Assembly: GCA_947259925.1 (NCBI GenBank) | Contig: CAMYOG010000026.1 | Coordinates: 18,931 to 82,930, forward strand | DNA from: Thermoanaerobaculia bacterium | GTDB taxonomy: Bacteria > Acidobacteriota > Thermoanaerobaculia > Multivoradales > JAHEKO01 | DNA length: 64,000 nt | Direction of reading: 5' to 3' | Part shown: positions 25,129 through 32,388 of the stretch, piece by piece | Layout of the letters: the number at the start of each line of letters is the position of its first letter | How positions within the stretch are numbered: position 1 is the first letter of the stretch | Program-made: the position numbers and the translations under genes | Notes under the pieces: generated by a model | Databases searched by the model: none | What the model saw: only the letters and a program-made list of their open reading frames with translations | Told to the model about the DNA's origin: nothing

Positions 25129-26708
25129 TCGCTCCCCCCGTCCACGAACATCACTCGGAATCGTTCGACGGTCTTGGCGGAGCTGAACTTCCCGAACGCT
25201 TCGGCGAACCTGCTGCGCTCTCGCGCCTCACCCTGTTCGAGCTCACCGACGAGCCGTCCCAGGGCCATCACCGCCGTGGTCCCTCCCGAGTCCGCGTCGA
25301 TCAGCTCCTCGGCCAGGCCAACCAGCATCCGCTTCTGGATTCCGTAGTCGTTGAAGGCGCCCAGATTGTCCTGCAGTCGCTTGAGTGCCCGCACCGGGCG
25401 ATCGATCTCCTCCGGCGGGTAGAGCGTCCGGAACAGCTCGAGGGCGTAGCGGAGCTTCTTACAGTCGATCCGCAGACGATGAAGATCCTCCGGCGGACTG
25501 TCGTCGCTGATCTTCCGGCCCCGCTTCAGCACCTTGCGATGGGCTTTCCGGATCAGGCGGCTCGCAACCGTACCGATCGGCTCCCTGGCCGCCTCGGGTC
25601 GTTCTTCGTCGGCCGGCGGATGTTCCAGGAACGCGCGCCAGGCCTCGATCAGCTCTCGATACCGGGCGCTCTCGAGCTCTGTCGCCATCCGGCGCTGCGC
25701 GCCCTGCTGTCTCGCCTCCAAGAGCTCGCGCAATGGCTCCAGGTCCCGACGGACCGACTCGGCCAGCTTTGCCGTCGACCCCGGTAGCTCGAGCAGGTAG
25801 ACGTCGAGATCACGAGTCGGACCGGTCAGCTTACCGAGCCACGAGAACTCCCGGCGGAGAGGCTCGATCCGTGCCTCCGGCCAGAGCTTCCTGGTCAGAC
25901 TGAGCGCCGAGCGCGTACGTCGCACCGCTACCCGGAAGTCATGGAGAAATTCGCTGTCCAGGTCGGCCACAGTGCCGGCGTGGTTCTTTTCGATCGCCCC
26001 GAGCAGGGCCCTCAACACCTGGCGGACCGCCTCGTCGGCAGGTGTCGCGACATCGAGCGGTACGTTCGGCTTCGAAGTGTACTCACCCGCTCGCCCGAAA
26101 CCCCCCAGGGCCGAGCCCGCCTCGAACTCGTCCGCGTCCCACTCCTCGAGGCCGAGCTCCTTTCCCAGGAACCGGACCAGCTTGCGGAAGTCGTCCGGGT
26201 AGCCCCGGACTCCTCTGACAATCAGGATCGGGGCGAGCGGCCTCCTCCGCTGCCGCGATCCCGGAGCCCGAGCGGCGGGAACTTCCGCGACCAGACGCAC
26301 GACGGTCTTGCGGCGGCGGTCGAGAACCCGTAGAAGCCGTCCTTCGGCCTTCACCTCCACGATCGGCAGCAGGCGACGCATCGTGATGACCGACGCGAGC
26401 TTCTGCCGGAAGGGGCTCGCCGGCAGGTCGGCCGCAAACCCGATCGTCTGGAGGTCGTCGGAGCGGAGATCCAGGCGCTCGGCCCGCGCCCGGCCTTCCG
26501 ACTGCCATCTCAACTGAGGCCCGCTGGCCGAGGGCTGCAGCCAGAGTCGCGACTTCCTACGCCACAGGCGCCAGTCGAAGGTGTCGAAGTAGGTTCGCTG
26601 CCGCACCGCCTTCTCGCTCTCGAGGGCGTACCGATCGCCGAGCGCCTCGACCACACGGTCGAGACCGGCTTCGTCGGCGACGGTGAAGGCGACCTCGGTC
26701 TGGACCAT
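25125..26708 (-). CDS. CYTH-CHAD domain protein, likely polyphosphate-binding
   Basis: The 527-residue protein has an N-terminal CYTH (triphosphate tunnel) region, residues ~1-200, and a C-terminal CHAD helical domain from ~240 on. The CYTH signature ExExK is degenerate (TEVAFTV: only the first Glu kept), though TYFDTFDWRLW and LRW strands are recognisable, so hydrolase activity is doubtful. CHAD has its paired basic/histidine motifs: HDFRVAVRRTRSALSL, GPTRDLDVYLLEL and LHRLRIDCKKLRYALELF. CHAD proteins bind polyphosphate and localise to granules in characterised bacteria. It lies 27 bp after a pseudopilin gene and overlaps the ParA gene. Confidence 0.9.
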   Translation of the reverse strand: MVQTEVAFTVADEAGLDRVVEALGDRYALESEKAVRQRTYFDTFDWRLWRRKSRLWLQPSASGPQLRWQSEGRARAERLDLRSDDLQTIGFAADLPASPFRQKLASVITMRRLLPIVEVKAEGRLLRVLDRRRKTVVRLVAEVPAARAPGSRQRRRPLAPILIVRGVRGYPDDFRKLVRFLGKELGLEEWDADEFEAGSALGGFGRAGEYTSKPNVPLDVATPADEAVRQVLRALLGAIEKNHAGTVADLDSEFLHDFRVAVRRTRSALSLTRKLWPEARIEPLRREFSWLGKLTGPTRDLDVYLLELPGSTAKLAESVRRDLEPLRELLEARQQGAQRRMATELESARYRELIEAWRAFLEHPPADEERPEAAREPIGTVASRLIRKAHRKVLKRGRKISDDSPPEDLHRLRIDCKKLRYALELFRTLYPPEEIDRPVRALKRLQDNLGAFNDYGIQKRMLVGLAEELIDADSGGTTAVMALGRLVGELEQGEARERSRFAEAFGKFSSAKTVERFRVMFVDGGSE

Positions 26709-26735
26709 GGCGCGCCAGTATAGCCACCGGCACCG

Positions 26736-27434
26736 TCATTCCTCAGCCCAGTCCGTCACAAGCAGACAGACGGGCACCCATAGCCAGCAGGACCGGCCGG
26801 TCTCGGCGTCGGTAGCTCCTATGGAGAAGGCTCCGGCGCCGAATCTGCAGCCCGCCGGGTGGAGCTCGGCGGCGAGCGCCTCGGCAAGCTGCACCCGGAC
26901 CTCCTGCGGGCAGGCCGGCGCGCCGTCACTGGCATCGCCCAACGCCGCCACCGTACCCGGGGCCGGCCACGGCTGCACGGTCAGGACCGCCCGGACGGCG
27001 GTCCGAGCGAGCGTCCTCACGCCGGCCGGATGCTCCAGCTGGCGCAGGCCGACCGTCGAGATCTCGTAGCTCGCTCTGGTCCACTCGCCTGCCGGCTCGC
27101 AGAGGGAGCACGGTTCTCGAGCGATCTCGACCGGCGCCTCGACCTGAGCCCGACTCGAGCGCGTCCAGTCCTCCAGGCGAGTCAGTCCGAACGAGAGGTC
27201 CAGTTCCTCGGGCTCGGCGCCCGCGAGCAGCCGGGCAGCGGCGAGAGCGAGTCCGGACTCGGCGGCATTCAACGCTTGCAGGGTCTCGTGATCGACGGTT
27301 CCGAGCCGCCTTTCGGACAACGCCATCTCCGAGATCACGATACCGAGACCGGTCAAGACCAGGATCACCGCGAGCGCCAACAGATAGGCGCTGCCTCGCT
27401 GCGTCGAGCCCCCCGGCCTGCGCACCGTGCTCAT
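26736..27434 (-). CDS. PilX-like minor pseudopilin or pilus assembly protein
   Basis: The 232-residue protein begins MSTVRRPGGSTQRGSAYLLA and continues into a hydrophobic helix (residues ~17-38). That is the layout of type IV pilus PilX-N proteins, followed by ETLQALNAAESGLALAAARLL as in PilX. The C-terminal region has four to six cysteines (REPCSLCEP, APACPQE, GCRFGAGAF, RSCWLWVPVCL) that may form disulfides. The ATG at 27434 overlaps the TGA of the upstream prepilin gene. It is the last of three pilin-like genes before the CYTH-CHAD gene. Confidence 0.8.
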   Translation of the reverse strand: MSTVRRPGGSTQRGSAYLLALAVILVLTGLGIVISEMALSERRLGTVDHETLQALNAAESGLALAAARLLAGAEPEELDLSFGLTRLEDWTRSSRAQVEAPVEIAREPCSLCEPAGEWTRASYEISTVGLRQLEHPAGVRTLARTAVRAVLTVQPWPAPGTVAALGDASDGAPACPQEVRVQLAEALAAELHPAGCRFGAGAFSIGATDAETGRSCWLWVPVCLLVTDWAEE

Positions 27435-28534
27435 CGACTCCGGACCGCGATCTGGGCGCTCGACCGCGCCCGTAGGAAGGAGCGGCCCACCGACGTGGCG
27501 GCACCCACCTCTCCGTACCACCTGTCCTCGATGCGAGCCAGCGGCGGTGAGACGTAGTGGCGCAGCGGGCGCGCGCCCCGCAGCAGAATCGACAGACCTA
27601 CGAGCTCGAGCGGACCCTCCGGCGGAACCGGCGCCACCGGCAGCTCGGGACCACCGAAGTGCCAGCGGCGAGCCCCGGGATCGTCCGGTTGCGAAAAGGC
27701 CAGCGCGACCTGGAGGTCGAGCGCGTTGTCGACCAGCGGCACTCCGGCGCGGGGAGCCTCGGCGTGCGGCCGTTCCGACCCCGGATAGAACCGCGAACGA
27801 GCGAGCTGATGGCGCGCCCAACCACCGGGCTGCCGCTCATCGCTGCGCACGAAGTACCGCATTTCTACGAGGACGCCGACGTAGCGCATCCAGTCCGAGC
27901 CGCGCGCACGAGTACACGCCGCGCTCAGCCTCCGGTAGCCGTCGGCCAACGCGGTACCACTCGTCCGGTATTCGACGGCCAGCTCCGTCACCTCACCCGA
28001 GACCCCACGCCCCCTCGCTACAGCGCTCACCAGCTCGACGATCGAGCAGCTCGCCGACCCTCGCGCGCCGGTCACCAGCAGAGCTTCTCCGGGAACGTCT
28101 CCGGCGGCGGCTAGCAGGCCCTCGAGCGGCTGCTCCGCGCCTCCCTCCGTGCGGCGCGAGAGGATCAGCGTCTCGGGCGCGAGCGCCGAGATCTCGAGCA
28201 TCGAGCCCTCGACCACCCCACGCACGATCAGGACGTCGGTCTCCGGAACCACGGCCGGGCTCCGGGGGTCACCGATACGCTCTCCGGGAGCGGCATTGTT
28301 GCGAACCTCGATCGCCAGGCTGGCAGGGAGGCCACCCCACCCTGCCACGCGACAGGCGCGGGTCAGCGCATGCCGGGCGATGCGGAGCGACTGTTCCAGG
28401 TCTACGGTGAGCGACTGCCGCCGGGTGACCCCGGAGTGGGTCTCGAAGAGCACCAGCAGTCCGACCAGCAGACTGGTCGCCAGTGCCATCGCGACCATCA
28501 GCTCCAGCAGCGAGAAGCCCCTAGCGCGTCTCAT
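27431..28534 (-). CDS. PilW-like prepilin
   Basis: The start MRRARGFSLLELMVAMALAT is a class III (type IV) prepilin leader: cleavage after Gly by prepilin peptidase, Phe+1 to be methylated and Glu+5. The 367-residue length and the large beta-rich C-terminal part (VEMRYFVRSDERQPGG and similar) fit PilW-type minor pilins. I chose ATG 28534, overlapping the TGA of the upstream gene, because it gives the short leader; GTG 28546 is an alternative. It acts in the type IV pilus or a type II secretion-like pseudopilus tip. Confidence 0.85.
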   Translation of the reverse strand: MRRARGFSLLELMVAMALATSLLVGLLVLFETHSGVTRRQSLTVDLEQSLRIARHALTRACRVAGWGGLPASLAIEVRNNAAPGERIGDPRSPAVVPETDVLIVRGVVEGSMLEISALAPETLILSRRTEGGAEQPLEGLLAAAGDVPGEALLVTGARGSASCSIVELVSAVARGRGVSGEVTELAVEYRTSGTALADGYRRLSAACTRARGSDWMRYVGVLVEMRYFVRSDERQPGGWARHQLARSRFYPGSERPHAEAPRAGVPLVDNALDLQVALAFSQPDDPGARRWHFGGPELPVAPVPPEGPLELVGLSILLRGARPLRHYVSPPLARIEDRWYGEVGAATSVGRSFLRARSSAQIAVRSR

Positions 28535-29019
28535 CGTCGGATCCACTCCAGGCGTACCAGGTGTGCGATCGGGCGCTCTCCGAGGCCCGTCGACACGCTG
28601 ATCTCGACCGCGCGCAGACCGATCCCGGGGATCTCGTCATCGGTCGGCACCGCTTCGGCGGCGCCGAGCCACCCGTCGTCGACGGCGCTCAGCGGGTAGT
28701 ATCGAACACTCGTCCGGCGGAGCCAGCCGGCCGGGGAGGACGGCTCCGGCGGGCCCTCTGCCCAGCGCCCATCTCCGAGCGCACGGTGCTCGATCCGCGG
28801 AGCTCCAGCGAAGCCCTCCAGTCCGTTCTGTGCGTGAACCGCCGCTCGGGAGCGGAGCGCCCCGGTCCGAACGTCTCGGACAGCCCGCGCGAACAGGGCG
28901 GCCGTGACCAGGAGCACCACCCCGAGAATCGTCGCAGCGAGCAGTAGCTCGAGCAGCGAGAAGCCGCTCGCTCTCGGGGCGGCCCGGCGCGCGTCCGAAG
29001 CTATCCAGGCAGTAGTCAT
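28531..29019 (-). CDS. PilV-like prepilin
   Basis: The 162-residue protein has a prepilin leader ending RASG, then FSLLELLLAATILGVVLLVTA, with Phe+1, Glu+5 and a 20-residue hydrophobic helix. Size and position before PilW-like and PilX-like genes match the minor pilin cluster order pilV-pilW-pilX. The ATG at 29017-29019 is directly abutted by a perfect 10-bp hairpin in the mRNA leader (29020-29046) that would occlude ribosome binding. The three genes overlap by 4 bp each and should be one operon, possibly continuing into the CHAD and ParA genes. Confidence 0.87.
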   Translation of the reverse strand: MTTAWIASDARRAAPRASGFSLLELLLAATILGVVLLVTAALFARAVRDVRTGALRSRAAVHAQNGLEGFAGAPRIEHRALGDGRWAEGPPEPSSPAGWLRRTSVRYYPLSAVDDGWLGAAEAVPTDDEIPGIGLRAVEISVSTGLGERPIAHLVRLEWIRR

Positions 29020-29095
29020 CGTTCCCGTCTAGGGGTGACGGGAACGCCCGCTCGGGTCTTTCGCAACGTTCGGGCCGACGTCACGAACCCGAGCG
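29020..29095 (-). promoter_or_regulatory. Two perfect hairpins in the pilV-like leader
   Basis: CGTTCCCGTC (29020-29029) and GACGGGAACG (29037-29046) form a perfect 10-bp stem with a 7-nt loop that touches the start codon. CGCTCGGGT (29049-29057) and ACCCGAGCG (29087-29095) form a perfect 9-bp stem just upstream in the mRNA. No free Shine-Dalgarno is visible outside the first stem, so translation of the pilin operon may be controlled by opening this hairpin. Confidence 0.55.
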
Positions 29096-29167
29096 CCAGC
29101 TAGCCATATAGCCGCGCCGAGATCTCGCGTAGACTAGGTAGGGCGGATCGTCTAGAATCCGCTTAGG

Positions 29168-29191
29168 GATTCAAACCCAGTGGCTTGAATC
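29168..29191. repeat. 7-bp inverted repeat before the candidate RNA
   Basis: GATTCAA (29168-29174) and TTGAATC (29185-29191) are perfect complements around a 10-nt loop. It lies 5 bp before the candidate structured RNA and could be an operator or part of its promoter region. Between it and the pilin leader (29096-29167) I see nothing else. Confidence 0.4.
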
Positions 29192-29196
29192 GAGTA

Positions 29197-29343
29197 TGGT
29201 TTGGGGGAGGCGCCCGCTCGCCATACTTATCCCATCCCTCTCTTAGGAGAGATAAAAGCATCACCCGCTTTCTCCATCCGCATTCCGCTCTTACAGCGGT
29301 AAACCGATGATGCCCAACCGCGTTCGGAGCCTCCCCCACACCA
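29197..29343 (+). ncRNA. Candidate structured RNA, family not recognised
   Basis: The 408-bp gap between the pilV-like gene and sufT holds a segment closed by a 14-of-15 bp stem: TGGTTTGGGGGAGGC (29197-29211) with GCCTCCCCCACACCA (29329-29343). Inside are two small hairpins (CTCTC TTAG GAGAG; CCGCT CTTAC AGCGG) and a helix GCATCA/TGATGC that encloses the second. The interior is less GC-rich than the surroundings and has no open reading frame. The overall rod with internal loops recalls 6S-like RNAs, but I cannot confirm a family. Strand is not certain; plus-strand transcription would place it ~85 nt before sufT. The 29344-29427 remainder shows nothing. Confidence 0.35.
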
Positions 29344-29427
29344 CCAAACGCACACTCAGGCTGCCGCTATAGAACATGTTGCCGGTCGCCATCGATTTCT
29401 GACACCAGTACTCCCGCGTCTTCTCCC

Positions 29428-29970
29428 ATGTACAGCCGCGAGCCAGCGACCCTTACCCGCGACGTGGAGGTCGTCCAGATCCCGGACGGCCTGCCCGCTG
29501 TGCTCGCCAAGGGCTCCCGCGTGATGATCACCCAGGAGTTGGGCGGTACGTTCACGGTGATGAACGACTACGGCGCGATGTTCCGCATCGACGAGGAGAA
29601 TGCGGACGCCCTCGGCAAGGAGGCGACCACCGCTGACGACGCCCTCGACGAGGATGCTCCTCTGGAGGAGCGCGTCTGGGCGCAGCTGCGCAGGTGCTAC
29701 GACCCCGAGATCCCGGTCAACATCGTCGACCTCGGGCTGATCTACGACTGCACGATCGACGAGCAGCCGGCTGACGGCGCCCGGGTGCAGGTCAAGATGA
29801 CGCTCACGGCGCCCGGCTGCGGGATGGGACCGGTGCTCGCCGACGACGTCAAGCGTCGGGTCGAGTCGCTGGCCGCAGTGGCAGAGACCGAGGTCGAGAT
29901 CGTGTTCGACCCACCGTGGGGTCCGAACATGATGACCGAGGCCGCCAAGCTCGAGCTCGGCTTGATGTAG
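29428..29970 (+). CDS. sufT: SufT-type Fe-S cluster assembly protein (DUF59/MIP18)
   Basis: The 180-residue protein has an N-terminal extension (VEVVQIPDGLPAVLAKGSRV, ITQELGGTFTV) and a C-terminal MIP18/DUF59 domain: LRRCYDPEIPVNIVDLGLIY, KMTLTAPGCGMGPVLADDV and VFDPPWGPNMMTEAAKLELG. This two-part layout is that of the putative Fe-S assembly protein SufT, with the conserved cysteine in APGCGM. No other suf genes are nearby. It converges with the E1 gene 9 bp downstream. Confidence 0.92.
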   Translation: MYSREPATLTRDVEVVQIPDGLPAVLAKGSRVMITQELGGTFTVMNDYGAMFRIDEENADALGKEATTADDALDEDAPLEERVWAQLRRCYDPEIPVNIVDLGLIYDCTIDEQPADGARVQVKMTLTAPGCGMGPVLADDVKRRVESLAAVAETEVEIVFDPPWGPNMMTEAAKLELGLM

Positions 29971-29979
29971 CCGGCGCGG

Positions 29980-32388
29980 CTAGAAGATCTGCGGGAACCG
30001 ACCGGGCTCGCGCTCGCGCGCCAGCTCGTACACCGCGCGGAAGATCGACTCGCGATTCGGCTTCGACGAGTAGTCGCCGTCCGAGCCGTAGGCCGGGCGA
30101 TGCTCTCTGGAGGTCACGGTCACCGGCGGCGCGTCCAACCAGGCGAAGGCTCCCTGCCCTTCCACCACCTGCTGCGCCATGAAAGCCGAGGTGCCGCCCG
30201 GCACGTCTTCGTCGACGAACACGACCCTGTTGGTCTTCTTGATCGAGTCGGTAATTCGCCCGCCGAGATCGAACGGCAGCAGGGTCTGGACATCGATCAC
30301 CTCGACGTTAATCCCAACGGCCGCCAGAAGCTCTGCCGCCTGCAGGCTGATCTTGCAGAGAGCGCCGTAGGTGACCAGGGTGACGTCGTCGCCGGGGCGC
30401 AATACCTCGGGCACACCGAGCGGAACGGTCAGCTCGCCGATGTTCGACGGCAACCGCTCCTTGGCCCGGTATCCGTTGAGCACCTCGATCACCAGCCCCG
30501 CGTCGTCGGAGGCGAGCAACGTGTTGTAGAAGCCGGCCGCTCGGGTCATGTCGCGGGGGACGCAGACGTAGATACCGCGGAGCAGGTGGATCAAGCCGCC
30601 GAGCAGCGATCCGGCGTGCCAGACGCCCTCGAGGCGATGGCCCCGGGTCCGGATGATCACCGGCGCCTTCTGTCCGCCGACCGATCGCCACCGCAGGGTA
30701 GCCAGATCGTCCGACATGATCTGCAGGCAGTAGAGCAGGTAGTCGAGGTACTGGACCTCGGCGATCGGGCGCCAGCCACGCAGGGCCATGCCGATCGCCT
30801 GACCGACGATGGTCGCCTCCCGGATGCCGGTATCCGAGACCCGCAGGTCGCCGTACTTCTCCTGCAGGCCGGAGAAGCCCTGATTGACGTCGCCCAGCCG
30901 CCCAACGTCCTCGCCGAACGCGATCAGATTGGGGGCGCGGGCCAGCGCCCGATCGAAGCAGGCGTTGAGCACCTCGAAGCCGGGCACTTCGGGAGCGTCG
31001 GCGTCGAAGCGCGGCGGCACCACCGGCACCGTCAGCGCGGACTCGTCGGTCTCACTGTAGAGGTGCGTCCCGTAGCGTTCTTCCTGCTCTCCCTCGAGCG
31101 AGCGCAGCCAGCTTTGCAGTCGCTCCCTCGGCTGGTGTGATTCGTCACGGATCGCGACCAGGATCTCGGCCGCGGTCGCTTGCAGGTCCCGGCGCAAGGG
31201 GTGCGGCAGCTTGGCGAGCTTCTGGCGTCGCTCGCCGATCTCCGCGCGCGCCGCCGACTCGCGCTCGACCTCCTCCAGGATCTCGAGCAGCTGCGATCGG
31301 TCGTCGTCAAGCTCGCGCCGGAAGTCGCTCCAGGCCTCGCGCTGCATCAGGCGAACGTACTCGCGGTCCTCCGCCTCCGCGGCGTCCAGCTCGTCGCCCT
31401 CGGCGATCCCCTGGCGCTCCATCCACGCCCGCATCCGCGAGATGCAGTCGTGCTCGGCCTCCCAGGCCAGCCGATCGGCCGTCTTGTAGCGCTCGTGACT
31501 TCCGGAGGTGGAATGTCCCTGCGGTTGGGTCACCTCTTGCACGTGGATGATCGCCGGCACGTGCTCGATGCGCACGATCTCGGACGCCGTCAGGTAGGTC
31601 TCGCACAGGCCCGGGTAGTCCCAGCCCTTGGCGGTGTAGATGTCGTAACCCCGCCTGTCGCCGGGCTGCCGCTGAAAGCCGCGCACCAGCTGCGAGATGT
31701 CCCCCTTGGTCACCTGATACTCGGTCGGCACCGAGATGCCGAAACCGTCGTCCCAGATCGACAGCAGCATCGGGGCGCCCAGAACGCCGGCGGCGTTGAC
31801 CGACTCCCAGAACAGGCCCTCCGCGCAACTGGCGTCACCGATGGTGCCGAACGCGATCTCGTTGCCGTTGCGCGAGAACGGGCCGAGCTCCTCCAGCCCG
31901 TCGAGCTCGCGGTAGAGACGCGACGCGTAGGCCAGCCCGACCAGCTTGGGCATCTGGGATCCGGTGGGCGAGAGATCGGCAGCCACATTGAAGCGATCGT
32001 GCTGACTTCGCCAGCCGCCCTCCTCGTCCAACAGCCGGGTGGCGAAGTGAGCGGTCATCTGGCGCCCCCCGGAGGCCGGCTCGCGCTCGAGATCGGAGTC
32101 GGCGTAGAGCTGGGCGAAGAACTCCTTCACGGTCAGCAGGTCGAGCGCGAACATGAAGGTCTGGTCGCGGTAGTAGCCGGCCCGGTAGTCACCTTCTCGG
32201 AACGAGCGCGCCATGGCGACCTGTGCCACCTCCTTGCCGTCGCCGAAGATGCCGAACTTGGCCTTCCCGGTCAGTACCTCACGCCGTCCGAGCAGGCTCA
32301 CCTCCCGGCTCTGGAAGGCGATCCGGTAGTCGCGCAGGATCGTCTCCCGCGTGAACTGGAGCTGACTCTTCTCGGTACCGCTCCGCAC
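29980..32388 (-). CDS. Fused 2-oxoacid dehydrogenase E1 (alpha plus beta)
   Basis: This 802-residue protein joins both halves of a TPP-dependent E1, of the kind that decarboxylates branched-chain 2-oxoacids (or pyruvate) and passes the acyl group to E2. The alpha part (~20-440) has YYRDQTFMFAL, GTIGDASCAEGLFWESVNAA (TPP/Mg motif) and TQPQGHSTSGSHERYK (phosphorylation-loop region). The beta part (~475-802) has FGEDVGRLGDVNQGFSGLQ, DTGIREATIVGQAIGMA, DVQTLLPFD and VVFVDEDVPGGTSAFMAQ. GTG 32388 shares one base with the TAG of the protease gene upstream and has GGGAGGGCGGGG before it. No E2 or E3 gene is present, so the exact substrate is open. Confidence 0.92.
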   Translation of the reverse strand: MRSGTEKSQLQFTRETILRDYRIAFQSREVSLLGRREVLTGKAKFGIFGDGKEVAQVAMARSFREGDYRAGYYRDQTFMFALDLLTVKEFFAQLYADSDLEREPASGGRQMTAHFATRLLDEEGGWRSQHDRFNVAADLSPTGSQMPKLVGLAYASRLYRELDGLEELGPFSRNGNEIAFGTIGDASCAEGLFWESVNAAGVLGAPMLLSIWDDGFGISVPTEYQVTKGDISQLVRGFQRQPGDRRGYDIYTAKGWDYPGLCETYLTASEIVRIEHVPAIIHVQEVTQPQGHSTSGSHERYKTADRLAWEAEHDCISRMRAWMERQGIAEGDELDAAEAEDREYVRLMQREAWSDFRRELDDDRSQLLEILEEVERESAARAEIGERRQKLAKLPHPLRRDLQATAAEILVAIRDESHQPRERLQSWLRSLEGEQEERYGTHLYSETDESALTVPVVPPRFDADAPEVPGFEVLNACFDRALARAPNLIAFGEDVGRLGDVNQGFSGLQEKYGDLRVSDTGIREATIVGQAIGMALRGWRPIAEVQYLDYLLYCLQIMSDDLATLRWRSVGGQKAPVIIRTRGHRLEGVWHAGSLLGGLIHLLRGIYVCVPRDMTRAAGFYNTLLASDDAGLVIEVLNGYRAKERLPSNIGELTVPLGVPEVLRPGDDVTLVTYGALCKISLQAAELLAAVGINVEVIDVQTLLPFDLGGRITDSIKKTNRVVFVDEDVPGGTSAFMAQQVVEGQGAFAWLDAPPVTVTSREHRPAYGSDGDYSSKPNRESIFRAVYELAREREPGRFPQIF

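Noticed and set aside
29197..29343. Firm 6S RNA assignment
   Set aside because: The long closing stem fits, but I could not identify the conserved central bubble, so it is left as an unclassified candidate.
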